From: CANDYO01 sp049653745
Lineage (GTDB): Bacteria > Pseudomonadota > Alphaproteobacteria > Rickettsiales > CANDYO01
Length of the DNA stretch: 51,936 nucleotides
Assembly: GCA_049653745.1 (NCBI GenBank)
Contig: JBASGW010000029.1
Location: forward strand, 1 to 51,936
Direction: 5' to 3'
Shown here: positions 8,393-17,238 of the stretch, piece by piece
How positions within the stretch are numbered: the first letter of the stretch is position 1
How the letters are laid out: each line of letters opens with the position of its first letter
Made by a program: the position numbers and the translations under genes
Notes under the pieces: model-generated
What the model saw: the letters and a program-made list of their open reading frames with translations, nothing else
The model's database searches: none
Told to the model about the DNA's origin: nothing

Positions 8393-9376
8393 CTACTCCA
8401 CTATAGTTACATTATTTAAATTATTAGGTATTGCTATATTAAAAAACTTAGCTCTTTTTTTACTAATAAAGCCATGATGTGCATTGCTATCTGGATAAAT
8501 TGGCGGCATGATCTTGCCGGTTTTTAGAAAAACATCTATCATATTGCCAGTATTTTTACCTATTTCAGTATAACTAACTCCAAAACTAGCTAGCGCTTGA
8601 TCATTTTTTACTGCTTCTTCATTCACATTAAAAACAGGAATCATCATTTTATCTGCCTGAGCAATAATTACTGGTAAAGTTGGTTGAATTGGGCCGCTAG
8701 TACCTACATAGATAAAATCAACTTTATCTTTAAAACTTTGCATTCTTAAGGGGACATCTCTGGGCTGATCAATAGCCACCACAACTAATTCCATATTTAA
8801 TTTATTTGTGGATTCTTGAAACATTTTTACTAATGCAATATCGTTAGCTTCAGAAGTTGCATATAATATTCCAACTCTAGTTGCACTAGGTAAAATTTCT
8901 TTAGCAAATGCCAAAACCAAATCTATATTTTGTTTATCTGAAGTGCAAGTTGCCATATTTTCTGCTTTATCTTTATTTTTAAGTAAACCAGCTTCCATGG
9001 GATCGGTAATTACATTATAAATTATGGGAATATCTTTAACATTATGTTTAGCAAATTGAGCAACAGGAGTGGTCATAGCTACTATAATATTTGGTTTACT
9101 AGCTTTTAACTTAGTTATCATTTGTGGAATTAATGCAGTATCAAATCCCACATCCATAATATCATAAGCTATGTTTTTATTTTCAATATAACCTTTAGCT
9201 GCTAATTCTTGCTTAATTCCACTAATAGAATCCTCTAGTGATGAATGAGGGCCATAATTAGCAATTGCTACTAATGGCAAGTGTGATTTTGATGACTTAT
9301 TAAAAATAATAATTGCCACAATAACTATAAATATTAGCGCAACAATATAAACATTCGATAATACTTTATTTTTCAT
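8393..9376 (-). CDS. ABC importer substrate-binding protein (TrpX/pfam04392-like)
   Basis: This is a 327-residue extracytoplasmic binding protein. An N-terminal hydrophobic anchor or signal at about residues 7-25 is followed by the ABC_sub_bind (pfam04392) pattern: LPLVAIANYGPHSSLEDSIS, then TTPVAQFAKHN, IIYNVITDPMEAGLL and a C-terminal ASFGVSYTEIGKNTG. It is the first gene of the minus-strand operon. Its ATG follows GGAG at a 7-nt spacing. There is no lipobox, so it may be released to the periplasm or stay tethered by the N-terminal helix. Family members are described as tryptophan/tyrosine-binding in Gram-positive bacteria. In this lineage the ligand is inference only. Confidence 0.85.
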   Translation of the reverse strand: MKNKVLSNVYIVALIFIVIVAIIIFNKSSKSHLPLVAIANYGPHSSLEDSISGIKQELAAKGYIENKNIAYDIMDVGFDTALIPQMITKLKASKPNIIVAMTTPVAQFAKHNVKDIPIIYNVITDPMEAGLLKNKDKAENMATCTSDKQNIDLVLAFAKEILPSATRVGILYATSEANDIALVKMFQESTNKLNMELVVVAIDQPRDVPLRMQSFKDKVDFIYVGTSGPIQPTLPVIIAQADKMMIPVFNVNEEAVKNDQALASFGVSYTEIGKNTGNMIDVFLKTGKIMPPIYPDSNAHHGFISKKRAKFFNIAIPNNLNNVTIVE

Positions 9377-9724
9377 GAGAAAACTCCAGATCTAAAACTT
9401 GAATATATATTAAAAAATAATTGAAAAAAACGACACTATTATTTGGCCATAGGCCAGTTAAAATGAATTTGAATATATATGATTTTAGAAATAGATTGGA
9501 AAAACATTAAAACTTATACTCTTAAATAAAAAACAAAAAATAAAACCTAACTTGCAGCTTAAGCGCGCCAGAGCCAATTTTTCTGATTTTTATAAAAAAA
9601 AGTATTCATTTAATACCAATAAGAATAGAAATTATATAATTGGAAGTATATAATATTATATCTTAAGTGTCAAAGAAAATTCTAAATCATTAGAATTTAT
9701 AAATATTTAATAAAGCAAAATAAC
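9377..9724. other. 348-bp intergenic region with hairpin, divergent promoters expected
   Basis: This very AT-rich gap separates the divergent ABC operon and tag. It holds two copies of TTGAATATATAT (near 9401 and 9470), a short palindrome TGGCC-ATA-GGCCA near 9440, and a perfect 9-bp hairpin AAATTCTAA/TTAGAATTT at 9677-9698 in the likely tag leader. No open frame or RNA gene was recognised. Promoters for both directions must lie here, but I could not pick a convincing -35/-10 pair. Confidence 0.4.
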
Positions 9725-10285
9725 ATGAATATAATACGTTGCGATTGGGTGGGAATTAATAAACCACATTATGAAAAATATCATGATGAAGAATGGGGAA
9801 TGCCTGTTCATGATGAAGTAAAACATTTTGAGATGCTAATTTTAGAAGGAGCTCAAGCGGGATTAAATTGGGAAACCATTCTTAAAAAGCGCGAAGGATA
9901 TCGCAGAGCATTCAAGAATTTTGATCCAATAAAAGTTAAAAACATGAGCGATGAAGAACTTGAATCCTTAATGCTTAACCCAGAAATTATTCGTAATCGT
10001 TTAAAGATATTTTCAACTCGTAACAATGCATCAATATTTATAGATATTCAAAAAGAATTTGGTAGCTTTGATAAATATATTTGGGGGTTTGTTGATGGAT
10101 CACCCATAGTAAATCATTGGGAAAATATTAGTGAAGTTCCCACAACTTCTAAACTCAGTGATTCTCTTTCTAAAGACCTTAAAAAACGCGGAATGAAATT
10201 TGTAGGCTCAACTATTATCTATGCGCATTGCCAGGCAATTGGCATGATTAACGATCACTTGATAAGTTGCTGGAAACGCAAATAA
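9725..10285 (+). CDS. tag: DNA-3-methyladenine glycosylase I
   Basis: Tag removes 3-methyladenine from alkylated DNA to start base-excision repair. The 186-residue product has the family's usual length. Zinc ligands expected from the E. coli enzyme are all present: Cys6 (RCDW), His20 (YHDEEWG), and His178/Cys182 near the end (HLISCW). The substrate-pocket region LILEGAQAGLNWETIL and the helix-hairpin-helix region around VDGSPIVNHW are conserved. It stands as a single gene followed by an unrelated unknown protein 40 nt downstream. Confidence 0.95.
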   Translation: MNIIRCDWVGINKPHYEKYHDEEWGMPVHDEVKHFEMLILEGAQAGLNWETILKKREGYRRAFKNFDPIKVKNMSDEELESLMLNPEIIRNRLKIFSTRNNASIFIDIQKEFGSFDKYIWGFVDGSPIVNHWENISEVPTTSKLSDSLSKDLKKRGMKFVGSTIIYAHCQAIGMINDHLISCWKRK

Positions 10286-10325
10286 TAGTTTTATATTTTA
10301 ATTTAATTCTGATGAAATATAACTC

Positions 10326-12077
10326 ATGAAAGATAATAGCTCTGCAAATTCTTTAATAGGACAAGAAATTTCTTCTATCCTTTCTATTCTTCCTAGTGAT
10401 GAACAATCTGGAAAAGCATTGTTTCATCTTATAGAAAACTTTAGCACCCAATCAGTTTGGGGAAACCTTTGGAACATTAGAGCTTATCAAAGTAATTTCG
10501 GCTTAGGAGATGGCTTGACCATAGCCACTAATGCACTTTCACTAGTAACTAAAGTTAATTTTAAAGATAAAGACTCTATAAAAGATATTATTAATGAGAG
10601 CCTTATAGTTTTAAATCAAAAACCAAACAGCAAAAAAGTGATAACTAGCTTTATAAGTGGTCTAATTGAATCTATAGACACACCAGAATTTAGAAGAATA
10701 CAAGCAATAAAAGAACTAGAAAACACTGAAAAAGCAACAAATAATCATATAAAAGAAAGAGAAGAACTTACTAAGAGACTTGGTCCTATAACTAAATTTG
10801 CTACGAATTATAGTGGTTTTGTTAACGAACGAACAAAATATTTTATTTCAGAAGCTTTATCTCATCCTGTAATTTTAAAAAATTTATCAAATAAAGTATT
10901 TGATTTCATAAACGACCCTATCATAGGCCCTGAATCCCAATTACACCTGAATGAGATACTTCATCATACTGCAGAATTACTAACTAAACCCAATGTTCAA
11001 GAAGCATTTATTCCTCTTATTAATAGTGAGTCTATTAAACAAATTTTCTCCTTACCAGTTGTAGATAAAGATGCACAACAATATCAACATATTGCAGTTG
11101 GCTTGGTAACAAGGCAACCCAAGGAATGTCAAGAGTTCATTAAATCCTTAGTTAGTAAAGGTCCAAAATTTACTCAATATGTTGATAATGCAATGGCTTA
11201 TATAGCTGCACCCGCAGCAGGGGATGATATAAATTCAGATAAGTATAAAGCATCTCAAAAGTTATTTGAACAATCAAATTCTTCCTTAGTAAAACTTATA
11301 ACTCCTAAAGCTATATCATCTTTAATTCCTCTAATTACCGAAGATTTAGCAAAAACTATAGCTGCATTACCTATATTTCAGAAAAATTCTGCTTCTCCCT
11401 CACCTCTATCTTCTTCTCTGGTTACTCCAGAAGCTACAAAAGGGAAAAAAGCTTTAGCAGATAAACTACAAGCAATTATGACTAATCGCCCATCTTTTCC
11501 TAAAATTCCTTTTAGTTCTCAGCCACCAACTAAAAATAAAGAAGCTAATACAGTTATGCTAGAATTTATTCAAGAATTAAGAAAGTCAAATAATTACCAG
11601 GAAATTCAAGGAAGTTTAGAAAAAAATAAAGAAAATATTGCACAAGCCCTAAATGTATTTATTGGACCACCACCTGTAGGAACCTTTGGAGAATATTTGC
11701 ATGATGCGGGAATAAAGGGAAATGAAATAGCAGAGTTATTACCTAAAATTTTTACAAAAGATGGTATAGATAAATTAGAAAAATGTGTAAAAGACCCCTC
11801 AATAAAAAATATAATGAATTTAACATCTCATGCCGGTATAACTAAGTTTATCATAGTAAAAAAAGCTGGCACTTTTATAAAAAATAAATTTAAAAATTTA
11901 TTAAATTCCTTTAAACTTCCAACCACTCCTTCAGTCCCTAAAGCCATTACAAAACATTTTAATGCAAATGATTTTAAAGCACAATCATCTAATTCATCTC
12001 ATAACAATGCTACAAACCCTAATCAAATTCCACGCAACAATAATTTAAGAAGTAACACATCTTCAGTTATGCGCTAG
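10326..12077 (+). CDS. Unknown 583-residue helical protein
   Basis: I do not recognise this protein. It appears mostly alpha-helical and soluble, with no clear signal peptide or membrane helix. It has a Pro/Ser-rich linker at about residues 355-405 and a disordered Asn/Ser-rich basic tail ending RNNNLRSNTSSVMR. Its stop is 3 nt from the end of the convergent symporter gene. The disordered, net-positive C-terminus fits what is known for several type IV secretion substrates, which makes it a candidate effector. That is inference only, and it could equally be a lineage-specific cytoplasmic protein. Confidence 0.6.
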   Translation: MKDNSSANSLIGQEISSILSILPSDEQSGKALFHLIENFSTQSVWGNLWNIRAYQSNFGLGDGLTIATNALSLVTKVNFKDKDSIKDIINESLIVLNQKPNSKKVITSFISGLIESIDTPEFRRIQAIKELENTEKATNNHIKEREELTKRLGPITKFATNYSGFVNERTKYFISEALSHPVILKNLSNKVFDFINDPIIGPESQLHLNEILHHTAELLTKPNVQEAFIPLINSESIKQIFSLPVVDKDAQQYQHIAVGLVTRQPKECQEFIKSLVSKGPKFTQYVDNAMAYIAAPAAGDDINSDKYKASQKLFEQSNSSLVKLITPKAISSLIPLITEDLAKTIAALPIFQKNSASPSPLSSSLVTPEATKGKKALADKLQAIMTNRPSFPKIPFSSQPPTKNKEANTVMLEFIQELRKSNNYQEIQGSLEKNKENIAQALNVFIGPPPVGTFGEYLHDAGIKGNEIAELLPKIFTKDGIDKLEKCVKDPSIKNIMNLTSHAGITKFIIVKKAGTFIKNKFKNLLNSFKLPTTPSVPKAITKHFNANDFKAQSSNSSHNNATNPNQIPRNNNLRSNTSSVMR

Positions 12078-12080
12078 AAA

Positions 12081-13295
12081 TTACCCTTTATTATAGATAT
12101 CTTTATTCAATAATTTCTCTGAACTATCAAGGCATAAAGTAACCGCGGCATCTCCAGTTATGCTAATTGTTGTTCTCATCATATCAACAATCCTATCAAT
12201 GCCAGCAATAAGAGCAATTCCCTCTATTGGCAAACCTACCGCCCCTAAAACCATAGGTAACATAACTATCGTTCCTCCAGGAATTCCAGCTCCTCCTATT
12301 GATCCCAAAGTGCCAGTAAAAATTATTAAACTATAATCAGTAAATCCTAATACTTTACCAGTTGCTTGAGCAAAAAATAAGGCACAAATTGTAATATAAA
12401 TTGCAATTCCATCCATATTAATAGAGGCTCCTAAAGGCAAAACAAATGAAGAGCTAAAATTAGAAATTCCCAGTTTTTCCTGACAAACTTTAATAGTGGT
12501 AGGTAGGGCCGCTTTGCTGCTACTTGTTGAAAAAGCAAGTGCTTGATATTCATAGCTTTTCTTAAAAAATGGCTTTGGCGACAACCCAGTCCATAGATAA
12601 ATCATTATTCCAAAAAATATATACTGAATTGCAAATGCTAAATATGCACAAGCAACAAGTTTACCCAAATTCTTTAGCACATCTATTCCTTGTGTTCCAA
12701 TAACCCAGGCTGTTAAACAACACGCTGCTAAAGGGGATAACTGAATGATTAAATTCACCATCTTAAATACCACTGTTGATGATAGCTGAATTATTTCTCC
12801 TATTTTTTTTGCAGGCTTTTCATCCAATTTATTTATAGTGATTGCTGTAAAAATTGCAAAAAACACCACCTGTAATACGGTTCCTTGAGCCATGGCCCCA
12901 ATAGCATTATCCGGAATAATTTCTAATATCATTTCCATTATTTTTGCTATACTTGTTGCTTCTTGCTTAGGTGTTAAATTACTATCAAAATTTAAGGTAA
13001 TACCTTCTCCTGGCTTAAAAATAGTTGCTATAGTTAAACCAATTATAGCTGCAAAACAAGTGGTTATTAAATATGCTATTGAGGCTTTGGTGCCAACCCT
13101 TCCTAAGATTTTAGGATTTTGAGCATTAACAATTCCACCAACAATTGCAAAGAAAATAAGTGGAACAATAATCATTTTTATTAGACGAATGAATATATCA
13201 CCTAATGGCTTTAAATAAACTGTATCTTCCTTTAGATAAATTCCTAAAAACACGCCTAAGGCAAGTCCTAAAAGAACTTTTTGCCATAATTTCAT
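12081..13295 (-). CDS. Dicarboxylate/amino acid:cation symporter (DAACS family)
   Basis: This inner-membrane symporter of about 404 residues belongs to the GltP/DctA family and takes up glutamate, aspartate or C4-dicarboxylates with protons or sodium. Characteristic motifs are the serine-rich hairpin STSSSKAALPTT, the NMDG signature (SINMDGIAIY), and the second hairpin GGAGIPGGTIVMLPMVL. Eight helices are recognisable. The frame is open to 13319, but an AAGGTG sequence 4 nt before the ATG at 13293-13295 supports MKLWQKVLLG as the start. Uptake of host glutamate or dicarboxylates would feed the TCA cycle that GltA belongs to. Specificity is not resolved by sequence. Confidence 0.93.
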   Translation of the reverse strand: MKLWQKVLLGLALGVFLGIYLKEDTVYLKPLGDIFIRLIKMIIVPLIFFAIVGGIVNAQNPKILGRVGTKASIAYLITTCFAAIIGLTIATIFKPGEGITLNFDSNLTPKQEATSIAKIMEMILEIIPDNAIGAMAQGTVLQVVFFAIFTAITINKLDEKPAKKIGEIIQLSSTVVFKMVNLIIQLSPLAACCLTAWVIGTQGIDVLKNLGKLVACAYLAFAIQYIFFGIMIYLWTGLSPKPFFKKSYEYQALAFSTSSSKAALPTTIKVCQEKLGISNFSSSFVLPLGASINMDGIAIYITICALFFAQATGKVLGFTDYSLIIFTGTLGSIGGAGIPGGTIVMLPMVLGAVGLPIEGIALIAGIDRIVDMMRTTISITGDAAVTLCLDSSEKLLNKDIYNKG

Positions 13296-13377
13296 ATTCA
13301 CCTTCAAAATAACTCTCAAATAAAAACCTAGCTTATTATATCAAATTACTTATTTCAACTGCAATTGCTTATAAAGA

Positions 13378-13406
13378 TTGCTAAAATACGACTAATTTTA
13401 TATAAT
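13378..13406 (+). promoter_or_regulatory. Sigma70-type promoter for carbonic anhydrase gene
   Basis: TTGCTA at 13378-13383 is separated by exactly 17 nt from a perfect TATAAT at 13401-13406, located 35 nt before the carbonic anhydrase ATG. A TAGGGA ribosome-binding site follows. It lies in the divergent region shared with the DAACS symporter. Confidence 0.55.
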
Positions 13407-13440
13407 TTTATAGTAAGAAAATTAATAGGGATTTATAAAA

Positions 13441-14061
13441 ATGGCCATACAAACTGCTAATCAAATATTAGAAGACTTAAAAGCTGGTAATGACAGATTT
13501 CTATCAGGCAAATCTATAAAATGTTCTCAATCTTCTTTAGAAAAAATTAAGAGATATGCTGAAACTGGACAAGTTCCAAAAGCAATTGTTTTATGCTGCT
13601 CCGATTCTAGAGGACCTGCAGAAATGATCCTGGACCAAGATATCGGCGATTTATTTGTAATCAGAGTAGCAGGAAACATTGTGGCCCCCTCTCTTGTTGG
13701 TAGTGTTGAATTTGCCGCCAGCACTTTTGAAACTAAACTTGTTTTAGTTATGGGACATTCCCAATGTGGAGCTATTAAAGCCACTCTTGATCATATTGAG
13801 CATCCGCAAGAAATTTCTTCTGAAAATATACATGATATTGTTAGCAGAATAAAACCTCATATTTTTCCTATAGCTAAACTTACAAATGTATCTCACAATG
13901 AAAAAATGGATCAAGCAGTTATAGCTAATGTTATTTCATCGGTTAATCAGCTATCTCATTCTAGTAAATTAATTGAAGAATTAGTGGCAGCTAGAAAAAT
14001 ACTTATTGTTGGAGCAATTCTAAATTTAAACACTGGGAAAGTAGAGTTTTTAGAGATATAA
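13441..14061 (+). CDS. Beta-class carbonic anhydrase
   Basis: This 206-residue enzyme interconverts CO2 and bicarbonate, which supplies carboxylation reactions and pH balance in the cytoplasm. The zinc ligands Cys53 (CCSDSR), His106 and Cys109 (GHSQCG) are present, as is the Asp55-Arg57 dyad, so the site is complete. VIRVAGNIVAPS and SVEFAA are family signatures. It has its own likely promoter at 13378-13406. It is followed after 56 nt by ruvA, which could be partly co-transcribed. Confidence 0.94.
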   Translation: MAIQTANQILEDLKAGNDRFLSGKSIKCSQSSLEKIKRYAETGQVPKAIVLCCSDSRGPAEMILDQDIGDLFVIRVAGNIVAPSLVGSVEFAASTFETKLVLVMGHSQCGAIKATLDHIEHPQEISSENIHDIVSRIKPHIFPIAKLTNVSHNEKMDQAVIANVISSVNQLSHSSKLIEELVAARKILIVGAILNLNTGKVEFLEI

Positions 14062-14117
14062 ATTATTTACGTTTTTTATCTTGCAATAAAAATTAAATAC
14101 ATAAACCGGCGAAAACT

Positions 14118-14726
14118 ATGATTGGAAAATTAAAAGGTATTCTAGACACTATTGAAGCAGATAAAGTTATACTTGATGTATCTGGAGTTGGTTATATTAT
14201 TTATTGCTCTAATAAAACTTTATCTTCATTGCCTCTAGTTGGGGAATCAGTATCTTTTTTAACTCATATGCAGGTTAAAGAAGATGATATTAGCTTATAT
14301 GGTTTTCTTAATTTAAATGAACAGCAATGGTTTGAAAATCTTATAACTGTTCAAGGAATAGGACCCAGGCTTGCTTTAGTAATTCTTTCATTTTTAGCAC
14401 CAGAACAGTTAACTATAATAATTGTTCAAAGAGATAAAGAAGCATTCAAGCATGTAAGCGGCGTGGGCCCAAAACTAGCAGAACGCATTTTTACTGAACT
14501 AGCTAAAAAAGCAGATCTGTACGTTGGAGATAATCCTAACTTAATTACCAAAAACACTATTTCTGAAGAAAATAATAGCAATATCAATGATGCTTTAACT
14601 GCTTTAACTAATCTTGGTTACTCTAAAGGCGAGGCTTTAGCTGTTTGTAGAAAAATTTGTCAAAATAATCCTAATATTTCAATAAGCAATTTAATTAGAT
14701 CCGCATTACAGGAATTATCATCATAA
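14118..14726 (+). CDS. ruvA: Holliday junction DNA helicase subunit RuvA
   Basis: RuvA is the DNA-binding tetramer that loads RuvB rings on Holliday junctions. The 202-residue product has the N-terminal OB fold (MIGKLKGIL...VGYIIYCS). Two helix-hairpin-helix motifs follow, one at VQGIGPRLALVIL and one at VSGVGPKLAERIF. A C-terminal UBA-like RuvB-contacting domain contains ALTNLGYSKGEAL. Its stop codon overlaps the ruvB start by one base (TAATG), so the two are translationally coupled. Confidence 0.97.
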   Translation: MIGKLKGILDTIEADKVILDVSGVGYIIYCSNKTLSSLPLVGESVSFLTHMQVKEDDISLYGFLNLNEQQWFENLITVQGIGPRLALVILSFLAPEQLTIIIVQRDKEAFKHVSGVGPKLAERIFTELAKKADLYVGDNPNLITKNTISEENNSNINDALTALTNLGYSKGEALAVCRKICQNNPNISISNLIRSALQELSS

Positions 14727-15703
14727 TGAGCGAAAACCAAATACTCGACCCTGCGTTAAAAGAGGATAATGAAGCAAAACTACGCCCATTAAATTTTAAA
14801 GAATTCATTGGACAACAAAAACTTAAAGAGAATGCAGATATATTTATAAAATCTGCCATTTCTCGCAAAGACTCACTAGATCATGTGTTGCTCTATGGCC
14901 CTCCAGGCCTTGGAAAAACAACTTTTGCTCAAATTATCGCTAACGAAATGGGTAGCAGCTTCAAAGCCACCTCTGGCCCCATTCTTGCTAAGTCCGGAGA
15001 TTTAGCAGCAATTTTAACCAGCCTCAATGAAAATGATGTTTTATTTATTGATGAAGTTCATCGCTTAAATACTAGCGTTGAAGAAATTTTATACTCAGCA
15101 ATGGAAGATTTTAATTTAGACTTAATGATTGGAGAAGGACCTTCCGCAAGAAGCATTAAAATCGATCTCCCAAAATTCACCTTAATTGGAGCCACCACAA
15201 GAATTGGTCTTATTTCTAACCCCTTACGTGATCGCTTTGGAATACCATTCCGTTTAGAGTTTTATGAACCATGTGATTTAGAAAAAATTATTATTCGTGC
15301 TTCAACAATTATAAAAGCCTCAATAAGCAAAGAAGGAGCCCAAATTATTGCTAGACGATGCAGAGGAACCCCTCGTATAGCCTTAAGAATTTTGAAACGG
15401 GTAAGAGATTATGCTTTAGTCTATAATTCTGACGTAATCGATAAAAAAATTACTGAAATTGCTTTAACTGAGCTAGATGTTGACAATCTAGGATTAGATA
15501 GCGGCGACCGGAAATATCTTCGCTTCATTGCCAATAATTATGCCGGAGGTCCTGTTGGAATAGAAACCATTGCGGCAGGCTTAGCAGAACAAAAAGATAA
15601 TATAGAAGATACTATTGAACCATTCCTAATTCAACTAGGACTTATCCAAAGAACTCCAAGGGGAAGAATGTTAACTCCTCAAGCCTTTGAACATTTAGCT
15701 TAA
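14726..15703 (+). CDS. ruvB: Holliday junction branch-migration ATPase RuvB
   Basis: RuvB is the AAA+ motor that drives branch migration during recombination and repair, together with RuvA. The 325-residue product has a P-loop GPPGLGKT at about residues 58-65, Walker B LFIDEVHRLN, sensor GATTRIG, and the arginine-finger region LRDRFG. The C-terminal winged-helix domain ends with IQRTPRGRMLTPQAFEHL, as in orthologs. It is coupled to ruvA by a one-base overlap, and a hairpin begins within its stop codon. Confidence 0.97.
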   Translation: MSENQILDPALKEDNEAKLRPLNFKEFIGQQKLKENADIFIKSAISRKDSLDHVLLYGPPGLGKTTFAQIIANEMGSSFKATSGPILAKSGDLAAILTSLNENDVLFIDEVHRLNTSVEEILYSAMEDFNLDLMIGEGPSARSIKIDLPKFTLIGATTRIGLISNPLRDRFGIPFRLEFYEPCDLEKIIIRASTIIKASISKEGAQIIARRCRGTPRIALRILKRVRDYALVYNSDVIDKKITEIALTELDVDNLGLDSGDRKYLRFIANNYAGGPVGIETIAAGLAEQKDNIEDTIEPFLIQLGLIQRTPRGRMLTPQAFEHLA

Positions 15704-15727
15704 CTAGAAAAAAATATAATCTAGTTA
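15701..15727 (+). terminator. Hairpin beginning at the ruvB stop codon
   Basis: TAACTAGA and TCTAGTTA form a perfect 8-bp stem around an 11-nt A/T loop. The stem includes the ruvB TAA itself. A T-rich stretch follows only loosely. It is the probable end of the ruvAB transcript, before the mobile-element scar. Confidence 0.45.
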
Positions 15728-15917
15728 CTAGTTTATATTGGTATAATTAATGAGAATTTTTAAGGTTATAGTAAATAAGAATTTTTCACATGATTCACTA
15801 ATATTTTTTTACACCATGCAACAAATTTACTAATATTTTTATAAAAAATTTACTTTACCAAAGCATATTTACTAATTATAGTTACAATAGGTGGTGTCAA
15901 TTTTCTAGCACAACAAC
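15728..15917. other. AT-rich intergenic stretch before IS remnants
   Basis: This region contains no convincing gene. An ATG near 15751 opens only about 27 codons. ACTAATATTTTT occurs twice, about 32 nt apart. Near 15890 the sequence GGTGGTGTCAATTTTCTAG, close to the end of the IS30 remnant, may be what is left of that element's terminal inverted repeat. I could not test it against an element database. Confidence 0.35.
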
Positions 15918-16016
15918 TCATGAAGGAGCGTCGGATAAATGGGCGTGAAACAATTCATGGGGAGCTTTAAATCCCAGAACTTGTCTTGGGGTATTATTCA
16001 AAATATCTGCAATAAT
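15918..16016 (-). pseudogene. IS30-family transposase, C-terminal remnant
   Basis: On the minus strand about 33 codons read into a TGA at 15918-15920. They contain LNNTPRQVLGFKAPHELF, the typical end of IS30-family transposases (LNNRPRKxLGFKTPxEVF). Upstream sequence is absent because the frame is cut at 16016-16017, where the IS5-family terminal repeat begins. Only the tail of the catalytic domain remains, so the copy is dead. It suggests an IS30 element was here before the IS5-type element landed in it or recombined with it. Confidence 0.75.
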
Positions 16017-16800
16017 GAGGCTGTTGCAAGATAGGTTTTTAAAAATATTTTGATCTTTTTGTTTATAAAATTACTAGAAAAATTATCAGACCTTATACTT
16101 CCAAGGTTTCCGCATTTAAAAACATCATAAATCTTAGCTTTTTATTGCACCAGATCGTTTAAATTCTCAGTTTTATGTAGCAGGAATGGTTAATCGCTTT
16201 AAATTAAAACATATTGCATTCATAAATTCTGCAAATTGATTTTTTGCAATTCCTATATACTGTATTCGTTTATTATCTTGAGAAAGCACCCTTTCAAGCG
16301 GAGATCTGATAGAAGAATAATATCGATCAAGATCAAAATTCTTATCCCGCATATTATTCTTTTTAATAGCGCAAAGATGAACTCCTTTGCGAGCAGCTGG
16401 CAATCTAGCTGGAGCAACATAATAACCTTTATCAGCGTAAACTGCGCCTTCCGCTTGGTAAAACATGGGCAATCCCTCTTGCATCTGCAATATTAGCGGG
16501 GGTTACAGCTACTTTATTGGTCAAACCAGATTGGATATCTACACTAACATGCTTTTTGTAGCCATACCAAAATTTACTACCACCTTTACAGCCTATCTTG
16601 GCTTGTTGGTCATACGCAACTTCTGGCATAGTTTCATTGTTGAGTTTCTCATATTTTTGCTTCCTAGCTTCATCGCGCTCCTCCCAAAGATTCGCTTTAG
16701 AAATTAAATGACTCGCATCGACAAAAGTAAATAGTTTAAATGCATTTTCTAAAGCAATAGTTAGCTCAGGATTTATGTTATTGCCTGCAATATCTAACAC
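16017..16800 (-). mobile_element. Truncated IS5-family insertion sequence
   Basis: One terminal repeat candidate, GAGGCTGTTGCAAG, is at 16017-16030 and abuts the IS30 remnant. The other end is missing: the transposase N-terminus and the matching inverted repeat are not found before the junction with an unrelated frame at about 16800. Between the repeat and the transposase stop (16031-16172) is a non-coding-looking stretch. Its minus strand reads roughly KCGNLGSIRSDNFSSN then FLKTYLATAS, possibly a fragment of another transposase frame. The element is inactive. Confidence 0.75.
16173..16800 (-). pseudogene. IS5-family transposase, N-truncated and frameshifted
   Basis: Two overlapping minus-strand frames (16432-16800 and 16173-16490) together give most of an IS5-family DDE transposase. 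The first holds IGCKGGSKFWYGYKKHVSVD, VAVTPANIADARGI and HVLP. The second holds GAVYADKGY, CAIKKNNM and the typical end NQFAEFMNAICFNLKRL. A frameshift near 16450-16470 separates them. The N-terminal third is absent beyond 16800. With truncation and frameshift it cannot make an active enzyme. Confidence 0.88.
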
Positions 16801-17131
16801 AGAAAACCTGCCTTATATTGCTGAAATTTATCAAGTAGCTGCTATAGGTATAACAGGCTATAGCGCCATAACAAATGCTTATTCATTTTACCTTGAGCAA
16901 CAACAAGAAAATCATGAGTTAAAATCGTTTGAAGCTTATAGAAATTTATTTTCATATTTAAAAGCTTCACCATTACAGCATATTTATAATTTTAGCGCTT
17001 TAGAAGAAGATAATTCACAAGAAGGTCAATTATTCGAAACAAGCACCCCAGATCTTAACTATTGCATTGAAAATATTTATAGTGATAATTTTTATATTTG
17101 TTTGGTAGGAGAAAATAATTTAGAGTTATAA
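16801..17131 (+). pseudogene. C-terminal remnant of an unknown gene cut by the IS
   Basis: From the IS junction at about 16801 the plus strand reads ENLPYIAEIYQVAAIGITGY and stays open for about 109 codons to a TAA at 17129-17131. The protein ends acidic and Tyr-rich (IENIYSDNFYICLVGENN). I do not recognise it. The frame continues back to 16775 only through IS sequence, so that start is an artefact. The original 5' part is not seen on the other side of the IS scar. It is likely a decayed gene, although a hybrid transcript starting in the IS remnant cannot be excluded. Confidence 0.6.
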
Positions 17132-17238
17132 TTACAGCAAAAAAGATCTTTATAAAAGGAAAAGTACTAGTTATTGCATTCTTATTCAATATTAGGTAAC
17201 ATCTGCTTTTATATTTAAGAAATCTATAATGAGTTTCT

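Noticed and set aside
16236..16707. Two plus-strand frames (16236-16496, 16465-16707)
   Set aside because: Both lie opposite the recognisable IS5-family transposase remnant and have no motif of their own.
16775..16800. ATG at 16775 as the start of the 16801-17131 gene
   Set aside because: The first codons come from the IS remnant, so this start is created by the junction.
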